From positions 186,001-250,000 of the forward strand of contig OX387610.1 of NCBI GenBank assembly GCA_947568835.1: DNA of 64,000 nt, given 5' to 3'. The position numbers and the translations under genes are program-made. Below the pieces are notes generated by a model. It was not told the origin of the DNA, ran no database searches, and worked only from the letters and a program-made list of their open reading frames with translations. The stretch comes from Protonemura montana. Lineage: Eukaryota > Arthropoda > Insecta > Plecoptera > Nemouridae. Below are positions 34,238 through 47,500 of this stretch, one piece after another; the stretch's first letter is position 1, and every line of letters starts with the position of its first letter.

Positions 34238-35890
34238 GTAAAGTAATGTTCAACTGTCGGAAACTTATCGGAAAATATTGTTACTTTACAAGTGAAACAA
34301 AGAAGATCTCTAGAAATGCAAAGCTCTGTTATTGCAAGATCTTACCCATGACCAAGGCAATTTTCACAAAGCTTTGCTTCAAGGACCCATAACAAATAAC
34401 AAGTTGCATTGGCAAGTCCAAGCTCCCAAATGTCAAGAAAAGTTGCATAGCATTGTATTGCAAAGATGTAAATGAATAAAGTTAAGCAGTCTTTACACGT
34501 ACATTACCTGAGTAATTAGATGGTCCCAGCTGATTGCAAACTCAAATGCATGGCCTCACTTGCAAGTATTCACAATTGCACAAAGCCAAACCTAAAACTC
34601 ACTCAAAAACAGGAATGTACCTCGGTCAGTGAGGAACACGAGACATGACTTGAAAGTCAAACTCCATTTAAAACACAACGGTTAAATTCAACTCAAAAAT
34701 TGTCTTTCAATGTTAATAGGATAATGTATCAATGGAATGTCATGAGTTTTCACTCCATTTGCTTGTCTATTGCTACTGGCAAACATATCATCAAATATAT
34801 CATTAAATATATCATTAGAGGTGTAATTTATGTGAAATACTTGAAAGAAGCTTGAAGCTGAAAGAAAGCGGGGAGGAAGACATCCCAACCACTGGCAACC
34901 ACGCTGCTCGCTGGCATTCAAGTTCATGGTCGGATAAAACCCAGGCAAGCTCACTCCACTGCACACGTGAAAAGCAAACCCGGCAAACAACACTCGGTGC
35001 ATTCCTCGTAAAACTCTCATGTTTTTATTAAATTAGCAATCCACTGTCTTATTTTGTAAACAACAATGTCAGACAAGTGAAACAAATTGAACAATACATT
35101 ATTAGTTTGTAGGTTTATGTACACTCTTGTCCTTGTCTAAATAATTCATTGATTTAACTCCTGATGTCAGTCAAATATTACATACTTTTGGTAGACAAAA
35201 GGAGATTGAAAGCAACAATTCATGAAATCTGGTTGAGAAATGTCTGCTAGGCAAACCAACAGCACGCCACGAGGCCAAGCCAGTACTTACGACTTTGCGG
35301 CAATTGTCCACTGAAAACTTCGGCGTTTCCACCGGGAACCGAGGGGTCTGGACCAGGACCAGGATCAGGATCAGGGGTTCTTTTGTCAGGAGCTTTGTTA
35401 GGGAAGACGCAGGACTTTCTGTTGCCAGCCCATGCTAGCCTAATCTCTGTGTAGCTAATATCTAGTGTGTGAATAAATAGAAAAGAGGTTAATGAATGCA
35501 CATTTTGCCCGGCAAATTACTAGTGGAAAGGTGAGTGAGTCTCCGCTTACGTTCCTGCACTACGTTTAATAATAAATACTCGCTACTAACATATTTTGTT
35601 TGTGTGTAATGAAGGTATACAAGTACGCTACTACGATTATCACCCAGTGGCGCCAACCCTTACGTTGCGGGAATCACTTTCGTGTAAAATTATTGTCAGG
35701 CGAGTAATATTGGGCCGAGGAATCCTCTGCCGGAACGTACTAACTGCTAAAAAAAGAACCGCTTCCTTTCTATATAAAAATAACACCTTGCATACAAAAC
35801 AAAAGGCACTTCTCTAAGAATTTAAGTGAACTCCTAGAGTTTGTTGGGCTGGAGGTTAAGTAGGTGCTTGGTTGTGGGTATCCAGGGGGC
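34238..35890. other. Region between convergent genes, two unexplained minus-strand frames
   Basis: Minus frames at 34688-35020 (110 codons, begins with a signal-like MRVLRGMHRVLFAGFAFHVC) and 35247-35501 (84 codons, Pro/Asp/Gly-rich middle, ending at a possible donor GTC|GTAAGT near 35291) are kept almost unchanged in copy B. I do not recognise either. They may be exons of another transcript, SERCA 3' UTR, or chance. Confidence 0.3.
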
Positions 35891-36133
<243 letters not shown>

Positions 36134-36144
36134 CTAACAGCCTA

Positions 36145-36723
<579 letters not shown>

Positions 36724-36883
36724 CTAGAAACAAAACAAACAAAACAATTGAAATTACTTGGCTACTGTCACATCATTGCAAACTTTGATAGGATGATGAA
36801 CCTACATCATCAAAAGTTAATATAAAATCTCTAAATATTCCTATATTTTGAGTCGTTATGAAACTACCAGACCGATATTTCTA

Positions 36884-37702
<819 letters not shown>

Positions 37703-37705
<3 letters not shown>

Positions 37706-38090
37706 AACATTAAGTATGAAAATACTTGTAAATACTTGGGGGTAACTCTTAGATCTAACCTGAATTGGGAAGACCATATAAAAAACATAGTTGGAAAGAG
37801 AGATTATGGTTTGTAATGGTTACAAATGTACAGGGTACAGATGCAAAGGTATAGGAAGAGGCAGTGGCATGGGAATGTTGTGACTTTTGTTGGAATATGT
37901 GGCAGTGGCATGGGACCCACGAACATCAAAACTTGAACAAGATTTAGAAGAAATGCAGAGGACGGCTGCTGGGCTCGTGATAAATAAATATCAACACAAT
38001 TCTCAGCCTGAAGCACACGCGAGTAAAACACTTGCAATGCGGGAGGCATTTTATTGCCATGTTATTATCAACTACTTGGGATTTAAACTC
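37703..38090 (+). mobile_element. LINE 3' fragment, interrupted by Harbinger
   Basis: Reads KYLGVTLRSNLNWEDHIKN near 37730, then LEYVAVAWDPRTSK and QRTAAGLVINKYQ at 37887-37990, which are LINE C-terminal motifs. It is also present in copy B (63125-63510). Confidence 0.7.
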
Positions 38091-38781
38091 CAGGAGCCTT
38101 ATTCACTAACTTTTCTCGTTGCCAATGCCCGGCAATGGGTGTCCAATTGCGAGAAATGGAAATCTCGTCTAAAATTGGTATTCGCTATCCAGTAACGCGA
38201 TCTAAAGCCGCGAATTGGAATTACAACCGGGACTTTCGCTTTCTGAGTCGACCGGACCCCGTAAATAGACAAAGTTGGGTTAAAGGTTGGCAAACAATCA
38301 TCGAGAAAGAACCGTATCCTTTTAAAGTTTCCCTTCTAAGTAATAGTTCCGTATATATTGTAAGAAGTGTCGTGATAAACATTTTACAAAGGTAATGTGA
38401 TTATGTTTCCGAGAAAAAACATGCGTAATAATTAAGTGTAATAAAGAGTATTAGAATGTTAAAATATTGAAGTGACAGTGATGCGCAAAGTATTGGCTTA
38501 GAACAAGGTTATAAGTAACTCTATTCCACTAAAAATTAAATGAAACAGATTTGCATTTATTGTAGCTATTGCGCTTTGGACAAGTACATAGTGGACGAGT
38601 CTTTCACAAAGAGTGAAATGGGGGAAGACTAATAGTAATGAACATAATTGGAAGGCTTTGTAGGCTAGGTGTTGTGTAGGGGACCCTAAGTTGAAATGAG
38701 GGAGGTGGTTTTTTATATTTGTGCAGATGGATTTGGGGCCGTGGGTGTAGAATATCAATATTTAGTGCTTCTCATCATCAG

Positions 38782-39027
38782 ATGCGAGGATGGCGTTACA
38801 TAGAGGCTTTGCGCCAAGCTGCGGAGGAAGAACATGATCTTCGGCAGCGCATGAGGGTGCGACGGCGTACTTTGCGTGAGAACACTGAGCTGTTTGACGA
38901 TATGTCGGAAACAGCGTTTGTTAAATTGTATAGACTACCTCAGCGAGCGGTGCTAAACCTTGTGGAGGAAATCCGAGTTGACATGCCCGTGACGCAGAGG
39001 CGTAGCGCGATAAGCGTCGAGACGAAG
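38782..39027 (+). CDS. Harbinger transposase exon 1
   Basis: 82 codons from the ATG in MRGWRYIEAL to donor GAAG|GTGTGT. The frame is open upstream to 38719, so the exact start is uncertain. It contains the helical LYRLPQRAVLNLVEEI segment typical of the N-terminus. Confidence 0.8.
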
Positions 39028-39108
39028 GTGTGTAAAATATTTCAATGTGCCCTACTATCTCACATTGACACAGTTAAGCGGGATTCTTAACACTTCTTTG
39101 CGTGGAAG

Positions 39109-39302
39109 GTGCTAGCTGCCTTGAGATTTTTTGCCACCGGCTCCTACCAAGCAGCGGTAGGAAATGATTTAAGTCTGGGTATCAGCCAGACATCTACAAG
39201 CCGCAGTATTCACGAAGTTTGCGCTGCGGTGACTGCAAGACTGGCCCCCAGGCTCATAAGGTTCCCAGAAACTCAACATGAGCGGGACAACATTAAACAA
39301 AG
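39109..39302 (+). CDS. Harbinger transposase exon 2
   Basis: Encodes VLAALRFFATGSYQAAVG, then ISQTSTSRSIHEV, the helix-turn-helix-like region that precedes the DDE core. Acceptor GTGGAAG, donor AAAG|GTTGGT. Confidence 0.85.
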
Positions 39303-39388
39303 GTTGGTTCAAACATGTATCTAACCTGAAAGTTGCAGTGTTACCTACAAGTCTTTAAAATGCATAATGTCTATTTTCTGTGAAACAG

Positions 39389-39521
39389 GTTCTTTGAAGC
39401 AACCGGATTTCCGGGGATAATCGGCGCAATTGATTGCACCCATGTCTCAATCGTGAGACCCACGGATCGAGAAGATGTCTACATCAATAGGAAGGGAAAC
39501 CCGACTATTAATGTTCAGGCC
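39389..39521 (+). CDS. Harbinger transposase exon 3 (first catalytic D)
   Basis: FFEATGFPGIIGAIDCTHV carries the first catalytic aspartate (about residue 162), then the YINRKG motif. Acceptor GAAACAG, donor GGCC|GTTAGT. Confidence 0.9.
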
Positions 39522-39621
39522 GTTAGTTTAATATTGGCTTTTTTCTCTTCTCCACATAATAAACAAGGTATTGTTATTCCTTATTAATTATTATTTAACA
39601 ATAATTGTTGTTTATTGATAG

Positions 39622-39766
39622 ATCTGCGATTATGACATGCGGATTCTCTCCGTCAACGCCCGCTTTCCTGGTTCGACCGGTGACGCCCACATATGGCGCA
39701 GTTGTCGGGTCAAGGAAGAGCTTGTTCGGCGCTACGCTGCTAACGAGCGATTTGAATATCTGCTTG
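39622..39766 (+). CDS. Harbinger transposase exon 4 (second catalytic D)
   Basis: Contains ARFPGSTGDAHIWR with the second catalytic aspartate (about residue 212). Acceptor TTGATAG, donor CTTG|GTAAGA. Confidence 0.9.
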
Positions 39767-40181
39767 GTAAGAAATTTGGTTGTAATGAAAATGTTAGATA
39801 TCGATATGTTATCATTTTGTCAGATAATTAGTTTATAAGTGGTTTCAGAGCCGTGGGTGAAAAAGTACCTGAAACGTCCTTTTTAGGTAATTTTAAAAGA
39901 CATTTTAGGTCCAATTTAGGACCACAAGTCAGTTTCAACAGTGCAAGTCCGATACTCACCACAACAATCAAATTATATATATGGCACTATATATGGTAGG
40001 AATAATAAGAAATATTATAATTATAATAGGAATATTTTTGATAATATCTATCATTTTCAAGGAGCCAAATTACCAATTATAGCACTTTGATAATCATTCG
40101 CTTCCTTGCTCTCAATTCAATCAGGATACAGGATATTCAAGGACCAGAAATACTTGTAACTAACAATCCAATCATTTCCAG

Positions 40182-40594
40182 GAGACTCTGGCTATGCCAA
40201 CGAACCGTGGCTTGTGCTGCCAATCCTCAATGCCGTCCCTGGGAGCCCAGAGGCGCATTACACAAATGTGCACTGCAGGGCTCGCTGCTGCGTAGAACGC
40301 TGCTTCGGGTTGCTCAAGGCTCGATTTCGCTGTCTCCTTCAGCACCGGACCTTGCATTATGACCACCAGACTGCGGCGCAGATCATCAACACCTGTGCCA
40401 CTCTACACAATATCGCTCTCGATCTCCGGCTTCCAAACCCGGAGCCACTTTTGGCAGCCGAGCTTGCACAAGAGCTGGCGCTAGAGGCGGGAGATGTTGT
40501 ACCGCAAGGGGATTTACTTGGTGACGTACGGGCCCCGGCACGGGCTGTGCAAACTGCACTTGTTGCTAGGTTATGGCGGGCCAGGAATGAATAA
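40182..40594 (+). CDS. Harbinger transposase exon 5 (catalytic E) and stop
   Basis: GDSGYANEPWLVLP, then CCVERCFGLLKARFR with the probable catalytic glutamate (about residue 278), then CATLHNIALD. The five exons sum to 1,131 bases (376 residues plus stop) with no break, close to the usual size of HARBI1-type transposases. Confidence 0.9.
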
Positions 40595-40632
40595 CAATTT
40601 AGAGAGACATCATATGTGGTGTTTTGATTTTT

Positions 40633-40976
40633 TTATTTCGTGATCTTTTCCACCAATTTTGCTAGTGCCTCAGCTATCTCACTCATGGATTTTGCCTGGG
40701 CTGCTTGATTGCGAGAATTTTCACTCACAGCTTGTGCTATGACAGCTAGCGACCCCTCCATTCTTTCTAAAATGGGCCGGAAGCTAGCAATGGTTGCAGC
40801 TTGGCTTTCTGCCACCATGCGGTTGAGCTCATCGAGGCTGGCAAATTTGTCTGTTGCAGTCGTGTAAGAATTCCCTTCTACACGACTGCGCTTTGGAGTT
40901 GATGTCTTGCTGGCTGCTGGTGCCTTCCTCTTTGCAGAGCAACAGCCACCGGATGTCGATGCTCCCTCGTTTATTG
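40633..40976 (-). CDS. Harbinger Myb-like protein, last exon
   Basis: Follows acceptor CTTTCAG. It encodes a basic RKAPAASKTSTPKRSRVEG segment (probable nuclear localisation) and a C-terminal amphipathic helical region ending ALAKLVEKITK and a stop. Confidence 0.8.
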
Positions 40977-41104
40977 CTGAAAGCGTAATTTTATTTAGAG
41001 CTGCACTTGCTGATCCGAGCACTACATGCCATCTAATCGTATTAGTTAAATCTCATCTTATATGTTATCTTTTCAGACAATTTTTAACTTAGCTGACTAC
41101 ATAC

Positions 41105-41167
41105 CATAAGTTTTTTTTGAAGCCGAATTAGCCCTCAACATTGTTGGAGTTGATAGTGGATCTTCAA
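41105..41167 (-). CDS. Harbinger Myb-like protein, exon 4
   Basis: 63 bp encoding EDPLSTPTMLRANSASKK. Acceptor TTTGCAG, donor TATG|GTATGT. It joins in frame on both sides. Confidence 0.75.
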
Positions 41168-41259
41168 CTGCAAAGTATTTACTATACAAATATCTGTATG
41201 CCAATAATAGTTACATACATTCGAGGGAAAGAAGGCCAAGACAAATAAACATTACTTAC

Positions 41260-41374
41260 CAAGTATTGTTTCCAGTGGAATGTTGTCGACGACAATGTCT
41301 TCGAAGAAGAAGATAGCATCATCCAGCTGGACCCTTTCTTCCCCGTGGAAAGGCTCCTGTAGTGCTGGTGGATT
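41260..41374 (-). CDS. Harbinger Myb-like protein, exon 3
   Basis: 115 bp, acidic: NPPALQEPFHGEERVQ, then FEDIVVDNIPLETILG. Acceptor ATCACAG, donor CTTG|GTAAGT. Confidence 0.75.
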
Positions 41375-41453
41375 CTGTGATTGAATTGTTATGTTTGTGT
41401 CTTTATTACAAAACCAAATAAATAATAGTGCAAACAATTTAATGCATACATAC

Positions 41454-41645
41454 CTCTTCATTTCTGACTCCCAAGTCTGGAATGTCGGGCATCCCATACA
41501 CAAACTGCCCTCCCATTAGCTCCAAGAGCTTTTCCTCTCTAGGTGTCAATGAGAGGTTGCTAGGAGGGCCTCCTCCTGTCCCGTTCATATATACGCGAAC
41601 TTTCAGCGCCTTAGCTTTTGTATGCCGTTTCCAGCTCTTCCAGGC
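41454..41645 (-). CDS. Harbinger Myb-like protein, exon 2
   Basis: 192 bp: AWKSWKRHTKAKALKVRVY completes the Myb/SANT-like trihelix, followed by LTPREEKLLELMGG. Acceptor CCTCAG, donor GAG|GTATGT. Confidence 0.85.
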
Positions 41646-41729
41646 CTGAGGTATGGCAGTTAACATTATAATACAAACCACAGCAGATTAAATATACTTA
41701 ATTGCACTTAAACAGTGTTCATTACGTAC

Positions 41730-41933
41730 CTCCTGCCATTTGGATGCATCCTTTGTGCATCCGCCACCCTGCGAATTTAATCGGGCAGCAAGGACCTGCC
41801 ACATTGATTTTGATTTTTCTCGCCCACTTACGTCGAGAAATTTCCCTCTAGAAAAATCTGGGTGGGCTACCATGTAGTCCAACAAAATTTGTTGTTGGCT
41901 GTCCACTATATGAATACTCTTTGAAGGAGCCAT
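41730..41933 (-). CDS. Harbinger Myb-like protein, exon 1
   Basis: 68 codons from ATG. The segment QQQILLDYMVAHPDFSRGKF, then MWQVLAARLNS and ASKWQE, is the first part of the Myb/SANT-like DNA-binding domain that accompanies Harbinger transposases and is thought to bring them to the transposon ends and the nucleus. The five exons sum to 918 bases (305 residues) without interruption. Confidence 0.85.
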
Positions 41934-42526
41934 TGAATTATTGAAATTTGAAAAATTGAATTTTGAAAAGTTATGAAATAATTTAGGTTATGGTTATTTA
42001 TATGTGACAATTAAAAAAGGTTAATGAGTTTAAGGAACAAATTTAAAAAATGAACAATTAAATAGGAATAATCTTCTGATTTTCAGGAACAATTTTAATG
42101 ATTGATGTGGTGTTTGGCTGAGATATTTCGTTGTTGCAATTATAAGAAGGTGCAAACGGATAATTCTTGAAATGTCAAAAGCGAAAACAAATTCATAATT
42201 CAGCAGTATTTTATCAGTTTTCCACTCTGCCTTTGCCTCATTGACTCTGATTTCCCCTCCCGTGCCTTGGTTTCCAATTACCCGCCCGAGTCCATTGCCA
42301 AGTGCATAGAGAATACCAACTTTCTGGGCATTGGCATTCGCGCGAATTCGACATTTTGGCTAATGCCGGATATTGGAATTCTGACCGAATATTCGGAAAG
42401 TAAGTGAATAAGGCTCCAGGTTAAACTTGCTGAGAGTAGGTTCGTGCATTTCAAGAGACTGTTGTTGTGCAAGCAAATCTCTGTCACCAGTCTTTCAGTC
42501 AAGACCTGGTCTTGAAGGTAAGGCTA

Positions 42527-43700
<1,174 letters not shown>

Positions 43701-43712
43701 TATTATACGTGC

Positions 43713-44385
43713 CTGCGGCAGATGGCTTCAGCTGTAGCCTTGTTATCTCCAGTGATGACAATGACTCGGATTCCAGCGGGCCTGCATCGTACAATGGCGT
43801 CGAAGACTTCCTTGCGAGGAGGATCCAACATTCCAACGACTCCAACGAAGGTAAGGTTGACTTCATAAGTGTAGAACTTGGTCGAGTCTGTCAGGTTCAT
43901 GTCCTCCAGTTTCATTAGGGTATCAGCGACAGCCAGGGCAAGACAACGGAGAGTATCTCTTCCGCAACCGTAGGTGGCAGTGAGCTCCAGGATGCGTTTC
44001 TTCAACGTGGGCGTCAGCGGCACTTTCTGTGTACCAACTCGGGCATGTGTGCAACGTTCAAGTACACCTTCCGGTGCTCCCTTGACAAACAGCTTGGGTC
44101 CAGTTCCCAGACGAGAAGCCTTCAATGGTACGCAGTACGAGGACATGGACTTGCGATCTCGAGAGAATTCCAGAGTGAATTCCTTCTTCCACTTTGTTTC
44201 AATCTCTTGACGGACTACGATGGCGGCGGAACGTCGGTCAAGTCCGGTCTTGGGCAACGAGAAGGGGTTCATCTTCTCAGCGAGAACAATCAAAGCAGTC
44301 TCGGTGGCTTCTCCTACTTTCTCAAAAGCTTGCTTGAATTCGTTGAAGTCAATTGAAGAGTCATTGCACATGATGCAGATGTTTC
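43713..44385 (-). CDS. SERCA copy A, nucleotide-binding domain exon
   Basis: 673 bp. It encodes [39 protein letters not shown], the nucleotide-site [14 protein letters not shown] and the [15 protein letters not shown] end. Acceptor TTCTAG. The only donor that restores frame to the next exon is CAG|GCACGT, a GC donor. Open throughout. Confidence 0.92.
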
Positions 44386-44573
44386 CTAGAATCAGAACAA
44401 CAGAATTACTTATACAGCCTCTAGGAGTTTACTGGGTTCACAAACCTCAGCTTTCTTTATGAATGAATGAATGAATATTAGGGCTTAACGGCGCCTCAAC
44501 CTAGTGGTTATATTGCGCCAAATAATGGTAAGATAAGTATTAAAAGATAAATTTCCTTAGTACAGATAAAAGT

Positions 44574-47500
44574 TTACATTAGACCTATTAAGTCAATCTC
44601 GGCTAGAAATTTTAAAACTTTGTCAATACGACGAGGGTCATCTGCTAAGACCTTGTCAATTGTGTTTTCTAATGAATAGTGTTGCCTGGCAACTCTGTAT
44701 TTACTACAATCAATTAAAATGTGTCGGATGGATAAAATCTCACTGCATTTATTGCAGCGTGGGGGAACCTTGTCAATAGTAAATAAAAAAGAGTGGGTTA
44801 AAAGAGTGTGTCCTATACGTAATCGACTTAAAACAACCTCCTCACGCCTTTCTGATCTTCTTGAAGATTCCCATGGTTCGATGGAAGGCTTGATTTCTTT
44901 AAGTTTGTTATTTGTCTGTTGGTCCCACATATCTTGGAATCTTAAGGTGGTTTTTAATTTAAAATACACTTTTAAATCATTATGGGATATTCTGTGATCA
45001 TCAATTTCTACTTTTCCCAAAGCATTTTTGGCAGCTGCATCGGCTTGTTCATTGCCCTTAATTCCAACATGTCCCGGAACCCAACAAAAAACCACTTTAA
45101 TGTGCCGAGAGGAAAGAGACGCTAGAAGGGAATGTACTTCCTGAACAAGAGCGTTGGGTGAGAAGATATCATATATGGGATCAATAGCGCTGAGCGAGTC
45201 CGAGCAGATTAAAAATCTCGATTCATCTCTACCTTCGATGTGCTGCAGAGCCTTCACGATTGCATAAAGCTCTGCAGTAAAGATGCTACATGCGTTGTCC
45301 AGTCTAAAACCATATACAATGTTTGGATTTGTTACAAAGGCGCAACCAACAGAGTCGTCACATTTTGATCCGTCAGTGTAATAGTGGACATGGTGCGGGT
45401 AATCGGCACAGACTTCGGCAAACCTACGTCGGTATACGACGTCGCTCGTGTGGTTTTTCCCCAGAGATGAGAGTCCGACAAGGCAAGAAGGCCTAGGGAC
45501 TGTCCAAGGAGCAACCGAACCACACTCAATGGGGAACATTCTCGGGGCCCTGAAGGTTAGTTCAGTGAAAATTCGTCCCAGCCTTATTCCTGCCGGCACG
45601 GTTGAAAAGGGTTTGGCATCATAAATTGCCTGGAATCTGGGCTGAAGTAGAGGTTGATATGTGGGATGTTTTTTCATGGTGAATAATTTTGCAGCGTACG
45701 AAGTTAAAAGATACTGTCTTCTCAGTGCTAGAGGCGGCTCCCCGGATTCACAATATAAACTCTCCACCCGGCTGGTTCGAAGAGCCCCTATGGCCAGCCG
45801 TATACCTGTGTTGTGAATAGTGTTAAGAGTTTTTTTGTAGCTGTCTCGGGCGGAGTCATAAACAGCGCAACCATAGTCCAACTTAGAACGTATGAGAGCA
45901 CGATAAATCCGCAGCATGACTGTGCGGTCCGCTCCCCATCTTGTCCCTGTCAAGTAACGTAAAATGTTGAGCGATTTAGAACACTTAATACGAAGTTGGC
46001 TAAAGTGTTCTTTAAAATTCAGTTTCTGGTCAAAAACTAATCCTAGGAACTTGACACTTTTAGCTACCGGAAGAGGGTTCCCGCGAAGAGCAATCTCTGG
46101 GTCGGGGAAAAACCCCCGCACCCGAGAGAAGTGAACACAGGTAGTTTTTGCTGCCGAGAACGTAAACCCGGTGGCATCAGCCCACTTAGCAAGCCTGTTT
46201 ACAGTAAGCTGAATCTGTCGAGAAGCAGACGGTAAAGACTTGGATGAGCAGATAATTGCAAGGTCGTCTACAAACAAAGAAGACAACACTGGGGTGCTAA
46301 CAAAGTCGGCAATTGAATTGATTGCTATGGCAAAGAGTGTCACGCTAAGAACGCTGCCTTGCGGCACACCGTTTTCCTGGATAAAACTCTCTGATAAAAT
46401 GTTGCCAAGTCGAACGTTAAAAGATCTGTCAGTGATAAAATTCTGAATAAAAACAGAAAGTCTACCTTTAAAATTCCAAGAATAAAGTGTCTTAAGAATA
46501 TTATATTTCCAAGTGGTGTCATAGGCCTTCTCAAGGTCGAAGAACACAGCAACGGAATGTTGTCCCCGAAGGAACCCGTCCTGGATAACAGCCTCCATGC
46601 GAATCAAATGGTCTAATGTATTCCTGTTCTTCCTGAAACCGCATTGTAGGTTTGACAGCAGCTTCTTCTTTTCCAACCACCAAACGAGCCTATTATTCAC
46701 CATGCGCTCCATAATTTTGCAAAGACAGCTGGTGAGCGAGATTGGCCTGTAGCTCGAGGCCAGCTTCTTGTCTTTGCCCGCCTTGGCAATAGGTATAAGA
46801 ATTGCATGGCGCCAGGAGCTGGGAAATGCTTGGGAGGTCCATATGATGTTAAACATGGCCAGGAGGTCATCCAGGGCTGCTGGGCTAAGGTGCTTTAAAA
46901 ACATGTTATGGATTCTGTCAGGTCCAGGTGAGGTGTTTTTTGCGGTTCGGATTGCGTGGTCTAATTCCCACCGACTAAACGGCGCGTTGTAGCTCTCTGA
47001 GTTGGTAGACGAGAACGAGATGAACTTTCGTTCCGCTTCGAGTTTTATTTTTTGGAACGTGGCTGTGTAGTGGTGAGAGTCTGAGACATCTGAGAATTGT
47101 TGCCCTAGATGATTCACAATTTCTTCTGGAGCCGTGATGATGCGCCCATTCTTCTCCAGACCCGGAATGACTTGCGCCGTAAACTTGCCATCGATCTTCT
47201 TTATTTTGTTCCAGACTTTGGCGGCAGGAGTGTGGCAAGTTATTGTTGAGACGTAGTCTCGCCAGGATTGCTTCTTGGCTGCGCGAATGGCCCGCCGTGC
47301 AACAGCACGCGCGTTCCTGAAAACCTCGAGGTTTTCGGAGGTTGGACGGTTAGTGAATACCCTCAATGCTTTCTTTCTCAGCTTTATTGATTTTTGGCAC
47401 TCCTCATTCCACCACGGAACAGCCATACGATGTGGTCTCGTGGATGTCTCGGGAATGCTCCGAGTTGCTGCCTCAATTAAAATACTAGTTACGCAGTCCA

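Larger units (their letters stand above)
38094..42416. mobile_element. Intact PIF/Harbinger transposon, 4,323 bp
   Basis: Terminal inverted repeats GAGCCTTATTCACT followed by A/T and ACTTT at both ends. A 3-bp direct repeat CAG (38091-38093 and 42417-42419) flanks them. Copy B at 63513-63515 shows the uninterrupted site with a single CAG. Two genes inside are open end to end after intron removal: a transposase on the plus strand and a Myb/SANT-like protein on the minus strand, converging near 40.6 kb. This two-gene layout is standard for the superfamily. Everything needed for mobility appears present. Confidence 0.95.
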
